Below, in pieces: positions 57,751-64,000 of a stretch of DNA of 64,000 nt. The DNA is taken from assembly GCA_916048095.2 (NCBI GenBank), contig OU696597.1, positions 5,225,247 to 5,289,246 of the forward strand, in the 5' to 3' direction. Source of the DNA: Sacculina carcini (lineage: Eukaryota > Arthropoda > Thecostraca > Sacculinidae). Numbering within the stretch: position 1 is the stretch's first letter; every line of letters starts with the position of its first letter. The translations under genes were made by a program, and so were the position numbers. The notes below the pieces were generated by a model. The model was not told where the DNA came from. It saw only the letters and a program-made list of their open reading frames with translations, and did no database searches.

Positions 57751-60700
57751 TGTTCGACCCTCCTTGGTCCATTTTCTATCAGCTATTATTCGGCCAATAC
57801 TCAGCCTACCCGCTAACAATTTATACCATCACGTTGGAAATTTTCTTGTCTACACTTTAGATTAAATTTTAAATTTCAAAAATGAAATCAAAAAAAGTTA
57901 TAGCGGTGAAAAGACAAAATGAACCCTGAAAAATGCGAAAATTGTGGTCAATGCTCTGCCATTTACTCCTCATAAACCAGAAATGGTACAGCCAAACAGA
58001 TTATACCACTGTGTAGAGAATTTTCTGTTCTACAAGATAGGTTATAATTCATATCCGAAAATAGAACATAAAAGATGTAAACATGACAAAATTTCAATCT
58101 ATATTCAAAATTATATTTATACTCCACGCGTCCGATTTTCTATACTTTTTTCTCTATGTATCAAAAACTAATTATCACACAACTAAATAAATAATACCAT
58201 CATGCTGGGAATTTTGTTTGCTACAACACGGTATAATTTTTAATTTTCCAAAGTGTATTGAAAAAAAGTTACGGCGGTGTGAAGTCAAAATGACAAAGTC
58301 AAAAATGCAAAATTAGCACTGGAAACCGTGAATGTTTTGGTAAATATTCCCCTATCTATTCCTCATAAACCAGCAATGGTACAGCTATAAAAATTATACT
58401 ATTGTGTAGATAATTTTGTGTTCTACAAGAAAAGTTATAATTTATACCCACAAATGATACAAAAAATGTGTAAAATTGGCAAAATTGTCAAATACATCCA
58501 AAATTACACTTGATCACCGGGCGCCTAAATTAATTCATTTTTCTACCTATTTCTCAGGAACTATTTGTCACACATTAAAATAAATTATATCATCGTGCTG
58601 GAAATTGTATTTTTTTAAATTCGGTATAATTCTTAATTTTCCAAAGTGTATCTGAAGGAAGTGACGGCGGTGTAAAGTCAAAAGGACATATTGCCAATTT
58701 GACAGCTATTATACGCACTTGCGATTACACAGGAATATACTACTGTGTAGAGAATTTTGTGTTCTACAAGCAAAGGTGTAATTTATACCCACAAATGATA
58801 CAAAAAACGTGTAAAATTGGCAAAATTCTCAAATACATCCAAAATTACACTTGAACACCGGGTGACTACAATTTATTCATTTTTATACCCATTTCTCAGG
58901 AACTATTTGTCATACATTAAAATTAATTATACCATCGTGCTAGAAATTTTGTTTCCTACAGTACGGTATAATTATTAATTTTCCAAAGTGTATCTGAAGG
59001 AAGTTACGCCGGTGTAAAGTCAAAAGGACATATTGCCAATTTGACAGCTATTATGCGCACTTGCGATTACACATGAATATACTACTGTGTAGAGAATTTT
59101 TTGTTCTACAAGAAAAGCTATAATTTATACCCACAAATGATACAAAAAACGTGTAAAATTGGCAAAATTCTCAAATACATCCAAAATTACACTTGAACAC
59201 CGGGTGACTACAATTTATTCATTTTTATACCCATTTCTCAGGAACTATTTGTCATACATTAAAATTAATTATACCATCGTGCTAGAAATTTTGTTTCCTA
59301 CAGTACGGTATAATTATTAATTTTCCAAAGTGTATCTGAAGGAAGTTACGCCGGTGTAAAGTCAAAAGGACATATTGCCAATTTGACAGCTATTATGCGC
59401 ACTTGCGATTACACAGGAATATACTACTGTGTAGAGAATTTTGTGTTCTACAAGAAAAGCTATAATTTATACCCACAAATGATACAAAAAACGTGTAAAA
59501 TTGGCAAAATTCTCAAATACATCCAAAATTACACTTGAACACCGGGCGACTAAAATTAATTCATTTTTCTACTATTTCTCAGTAACTATTTGTTACACAT
59601 AAAAATAAATCATACCATCGTTCTAGAAACCTTTTCTTCTACAATACGGTATAATTTGTAATTTTCCAAAGGGTATCTGAAGGAAGTTACGGCGGTGTAA
59701 AGTCAAAAGGACATATTGCCAATTTGACAGCTATTATGCGCACTTGCGATTACACAGGAATATACACCGATTAAATTTCACTGAAGCCCAATCACAATTA
59801 AGAATGCATCATATTATCTCCAAGCATGGATGGTGTGGTTTTATTGCGTACAGTTTAATTAATGCTACACTCTACTGAATATAAAGGCTTTATTGTCCTC
59901 AATAACGTTCCGCACGACGGGCGGGTAAAATGCTATTGGGAACAAAGTAAACTACTGAATTTAACTGTGTAATTTAATTGGTTTAATTTCAAGTTGCATA
60001 AGCATAAGTTGCATAAGGATATGGGCTGCAATATCATGTAATGCCAACTTATGCTGTTTTATCGGAAGCATTAACCTGGAATTATAGAGATTAAAAGAGA
60101 TAGCTAAGAGAGCTATATATAAAAGAGACAGCAATTATGCGTACTTGCGATTACACATGAATATACACTGATTAAATTTCACTGAAGTCCAATCACAATT
60201 TAAGCACTTGCGATTACACAGGAATATACTACTGTGTAGAGAATTTTGTGTTCTACAATATAAGCTATAATTTATACCCACAAATGATACAAAAAACGTG
60301 TAAAATTGGCAAAATTCTCAAATACATCCAAAATTACACTTGACACCGGGCGACTAAAATTAATTCATTTTTCTACTATTTCTCAGTAACTATTTGTTAC
60401 ACATAAAAATAAATTATACCATCGTTCTAGAAACCTTTTCTTCTACAATACGGTATAATTCGTAATTTTCCAAAGGGTATCTGAAGGAAGTTACGGCGGT
60501 GTAAAGTCAAAAGGACATATTGCCAATTTGACAGCTATTATGCGCACTTGCGATTACACAGGAATATACACCGATTAAATTTCACTGAAGCCCAATCACA
60601 ATTAAGAATGCATCATATTATCTCCAAGCATGGATGGTGTGGTTTTATTGCGTACAGTTTAATTAATGCTACACTCTACTGAATATAAAGGCTTTATTGT

Positions 60701-62929
60701 CCTCAATAACGTTCCGCACGACGGGCGGGTAAAATGCTATTGGGAGCAAAGTAAACTACTGAATTTAACTGTGTAATTTAATTGGTTTAATTTCAAGTTG
60801 CATAAGCATAAGTTGCATAAGGATATGGGTTGCAATATCATGTAATGCAAACTTATGCTGTTTTAGCGGAAGCATTAACCTGGAATTATAGAGATGACAG
60901 AAGGTTGCATTGTTTTGATAGTGTTGTGGAAAAACATGTTTTCTAAATTGAAACATAAATTTCACATTTAGACTTTTAGATTAGCTATAACTTTCCTGTG
61001 GGTTTGTTTTTCTTTTTCAATTTGCACTAATTTTTTTATGAATTGAATATTAATTATATTTTATGAACTGTTCCGCACGACGGGCGAATTAAATGTATCT
61101 ATAAAGAGTGGGTTTAAATGATAGCGAGGTATATGATATTTTGCTAGCAGTAAATATTCTAGCGATAAAAGTAGAATAGCTCTTAAGCAAATGATTTTGG
61201 AGAATGATGTGAACCTTTAAATATATTTTGCGATCTGATGATATATGTATTAGGAATAATACGTAGCAGAATATAGATTGCATAATATAATATCGGCTGT
61301 AATATCAAGGGCTGCATTATCGATGTAATCCAAAAAATAACAACTGTATGAATATGATGCATTAGTGGAAGCATTAACCGGGAATTATGAGATAATATGA
61401 TAATGGTGTAAAATTATATCGCATTATGCAACAAATGTGAATTTAGCTACCTTACAGTTTGGTCCCGATACTATATTGGCGGGTTGAGAGAAAAGTATTG
61501 GTGGGCCGCGTGTTTGGGACCCCTGGGGTAGATAATCTCAGTCTTCTGATTACAAATTATGATCGCATCAGTATATTTTGTGATCACAAACTAATAAGTT
61601 AAATCACCTCAGACTAGGCTGAGAGCGGTCAAGATTGAATGGTTGGGTTGGGTTGGGTAGGTTTGACTCAGGTTATATTGGGTTTTAATGATAGCGGAAA
61701 ATATATAAATTTTAACAATAAATATTATAGCGGTAAAAGTGAAATAGTACTTAAGCAAATGATATTGGGGAATGATGTTAAGTAATAAATATAGTTTGGA
61801 AACAGTCTGATGAAAAGATTTCATCATCTTTCATTGTTTGTTTCGTGTTTGTGTTCTGAATTATACCACACGACGGGCAGATTTATATATCAGGCGGGTT
61901 GAGGGATAATATTTGTCAAAATAAGAACAAAAATATTCACATTTAGACTTTTCTATTGGTTAAGATATTTATAGGTTACATTTTTTGCTTTTCAATTTGT
62001 ATTCATTATATTTTATGGATTTGATATGAATTTTATTGTATGAATTGTTCCGCACGACGGGTGGGTTTAAAAAAGTGTTTTTAGATCATTTTTTCAAATG
62101 GTTCATTTAAAAAAAGTTTTTTTTTTAAATAAAAATGTTCCGCGGGCAGCAACTATAGACAATAGAACGTTCAATTTACCCTGTAGAATTAATCCATACA
62201 CAAAACCAATGGATTTGACTTCAAGATGCAGAACGGATCGTGTTCGAGTTCTGAATTATTCAGCACGACGGGCGGGTTTAAAAATGACTCAGGCGGACTG
62301 AGGGGAAATATTGTGTCGAAATAAAAATAATTAAACTTATAATTTTCAATTGATTAATATTTTTATGAGTGTACCCTATTTCATTTTAATTTTTCCATAT
62401 TTTTTATGAATTGAATATGAATTTCATGTTATGAATTGCTCCGCACAACTGGCGGGTTTTAATGCTATATATATACATAAAGAAGAAATTATCTGTCTGT
62501 CTGTGTATGTATGCTTGAATATGAGGTGACATAATTGCTCTGGCTCATGGTTCGCTGGTTCAATTATCAGGGGCTTCAAACGCAAACGAAGCGATGGCTC
62601 ATTTTTATGAAATAAAAATGTCCCGCGGGCAGCAATAAAACGTTCAATTTCACCGTATAGAATGAATTCATATACAAAACTAATGGATTTGACTTCAAGA
62701 ACCAGAACGGATGGTGTTCGAGTTCTGAATTTTTCCTCACGTCGGGCGGGTTTAAATATGAGGCGGGTTGAGTGAAAATATTTTGTCAAAATAAAATTAA
62801 AAATAATGAAATTTAGACTTTTTAATTGATTAAGGTCTTCATGAGTTTGCCTTATTTATTTTTAATTTGCAATATTTTTATGAATTGTTCCGCACAACGG
62901 GCGGGTTTTAATGCGGTTTTAATGCTATA
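57690..62929 (+). repeat. Complex repeat unit C1 (forward, full length about 5.24 kb)
   Basis: The most complete unit. 5' end TATATAAAAGAGATCCTCTG at about 57697; at least six core monomers (57827, 58194, 58588, 58931, 59273, 59613); tail start; then an internal duplication of about 810 bp (59765-60110 repeated as 60575 onward, joined at AGATTAAAAGAGATAGCTAA near 60090); then GC-motif modules to 62920. It is followed directly by unit C2. Landmark frames at 57944 and 63183 are 5,239 bp apart and identical. Confidence 0.9.
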
Positions 62930-64000
62930 TCTATATATATAAAAGAGATCCTCTGTGTGTCTGTCTGTCTGTGTGTGTGTGTGTGTGTGTGTTCGACCCT
63001 CCTTGGTCCATTTTCTATCAGCTATTATTCGGCCAATACTCAGCCTACCCGCTAACAATTTATACCATCACGTTGGAAATTTTCTTGTCTACACTTTAGA
63101 TTAAATTTTAAATTTCAAAAATGAAATCAAAAAAAGTTATAGCGGTGAAAAGACAAAATGAACCCTGAAAAATGCGAAAATTGTGGTCAATGCTCTGCCA
63201 TTTACTCCTCATAAACCAGAAATGGTACAGCCAAACAGATTATACCACTGTGTAGAGAATTTTCTGTTCTACAAGATAGGTTATAATTCATATCCGAAAA
63301 TAGAACATAAAAGATGTAAACATGACAAAATTTCAATCTATATTCAAAATTATATTTATACTCCACGCGTCCGATTTTCTATACTTTTTTCTCTATGTAT
63401 CAAAAACTAATTATCACACAACTAAATAAATAATACCATCATGCTGGGAATTTTGTTTGCTACAACACGGTATAATTTTTAATTTTCCAAAGTGTATTGA
63501 AAAAAAGTTACGGCGGTGTGAAGTCAAAATGACAAAGTCAAAAATGCAAAATTAGCACTGGAAACCGTGAATGTTTTGGTAAATATTCCCCTATCTATTC
63601 CTCATAAACCAGCAATGGTACAGCTATAAAAATTATACTATTGTGTAGATAATTTTGTGTTCTACAAGAAAAGTTATAATTTATACCCACAAATGATACA
63701 AAAAATGTGTAAAATTGGCAAAATTGTCAAATACATCCAAAATTACACTTGATCACCGGGCGCCTAAATTAATTCATTTTTCTACCTATTTCTCAGGAAC
63801 TATTTGTCACACATTAAAATAAATTATATCATCGTGCTGGAAATTGTATTTTTTTAAATTCGGTATAATTCTTAATTTTCCAAAGTGTATCTGAAGGAAG
63901 TGACGGCGGTGTAAAGTCAAAAGGACATATTGCCAATTTGACAGCTATTATACGCACTTGCGATTACACAGGAATATACTACTGTGTAGAGAATTTTGTG
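62930..64000 (+). repeat. Complex repeat unit C2 (forward, cut by window end)
   Basis: Head-to-tail copy of C1 beginning TATATCTATATATATAAAAG and almost identical to 57690-58760, including point variants shared only by these two (TTTTTTTAAATTCGGTATAA). It runs past the window edge inside a core monomer. Confidence 0.92.

Noticed and set aside
31943..64000. CRISPR-like array of regularly spaced GC motifs
   Set aside because: Eukaryotic context, spacing variable, intervening sequence is itself repeated, no cas genes.

Overview
This is a eukaryotic, animal-type stretch made almost entirely of transposable elements and satellite-like repeats. I recognise no host protein-coding gene, tRNA or rRNA. 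The mix (Jockey-like and restriction-endonuclease-type LINEs, two Ty3/gypsy-related LTR lineages, a Penelope-like element with GIY-YIG, hAT-type non-autonomous elements, Helitron-like repeats, long TA and GT microsatellites) suggests an invertebrate metazoan; the phylum cannot be fixed from the sequence.

Layout of 1-31.9 kb, a nested retroelement landscape: a truncated hAT end (765-911) cut by a GC-motif repeat end; GC-motif modules (912-3339) holding a 1.25 kb hAT-like element (1640-2888); a long TA tract; a large inverted repeat (arms 4930-5178 and 7783-8262) enclosing a decayed Jockey-like LINE, with a 258-bp MITE in the right arm; integrase and LINE scraps (8479-11203); an LTR retrotransposon with paired LTRs and a 5-bp TSD (11209-14730) whose gag is fused directly to RT; a related, heavily broken LTR element (14731 to about 18568); a second MITE copy (18691-18952); a 1.6 kb hAT-like element with TSD (21740-23354); a non-coding LTR element with 380-bp LTRs and TSD (24176-25693); a LINE with C-terminal endonuclease on the minus strand (26140-28011) joined to an AP-endonuclease fragment; and a nearly intact Ty3/gypsy pol on the minus strand (28604-31798) with one in-frame stop.

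Layout of 31.9-64 kb, one complex repeat family. Each unit has a TA/TG-rich 5' end (TATATAAAAGAGATCCTCTG), a core of diverged tandem monomers of about 340 bp, and a tail of 150-215-bp modules carrying the motif CCGCACGACGGGCGGG. Several tails end in a short GC hairpin followed 9 nt later by CTAG, the layout of a Helitron 3' terminus. Units are amplified as three tandem blocks with a 3,221-bp period (about 33.3-42.97 kb), inverted across a TA tract at 44.7 kb, and repeated head-to-tail with a 5.24 kb period near the right edge. A Penelope-like element (53852-56159) is embedded; its 3' part is inverted relative to its RT, as twin priming would produce.

The genes do not form a host pathway. They are element-encoded replication enzymes, nearly all with at least one disabling break, plus non-autonomous elements that would have needed enzymes in trans. 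The best candidate for something new is the 340-bp-core, GC-motif repeat family and its amplification pattern.
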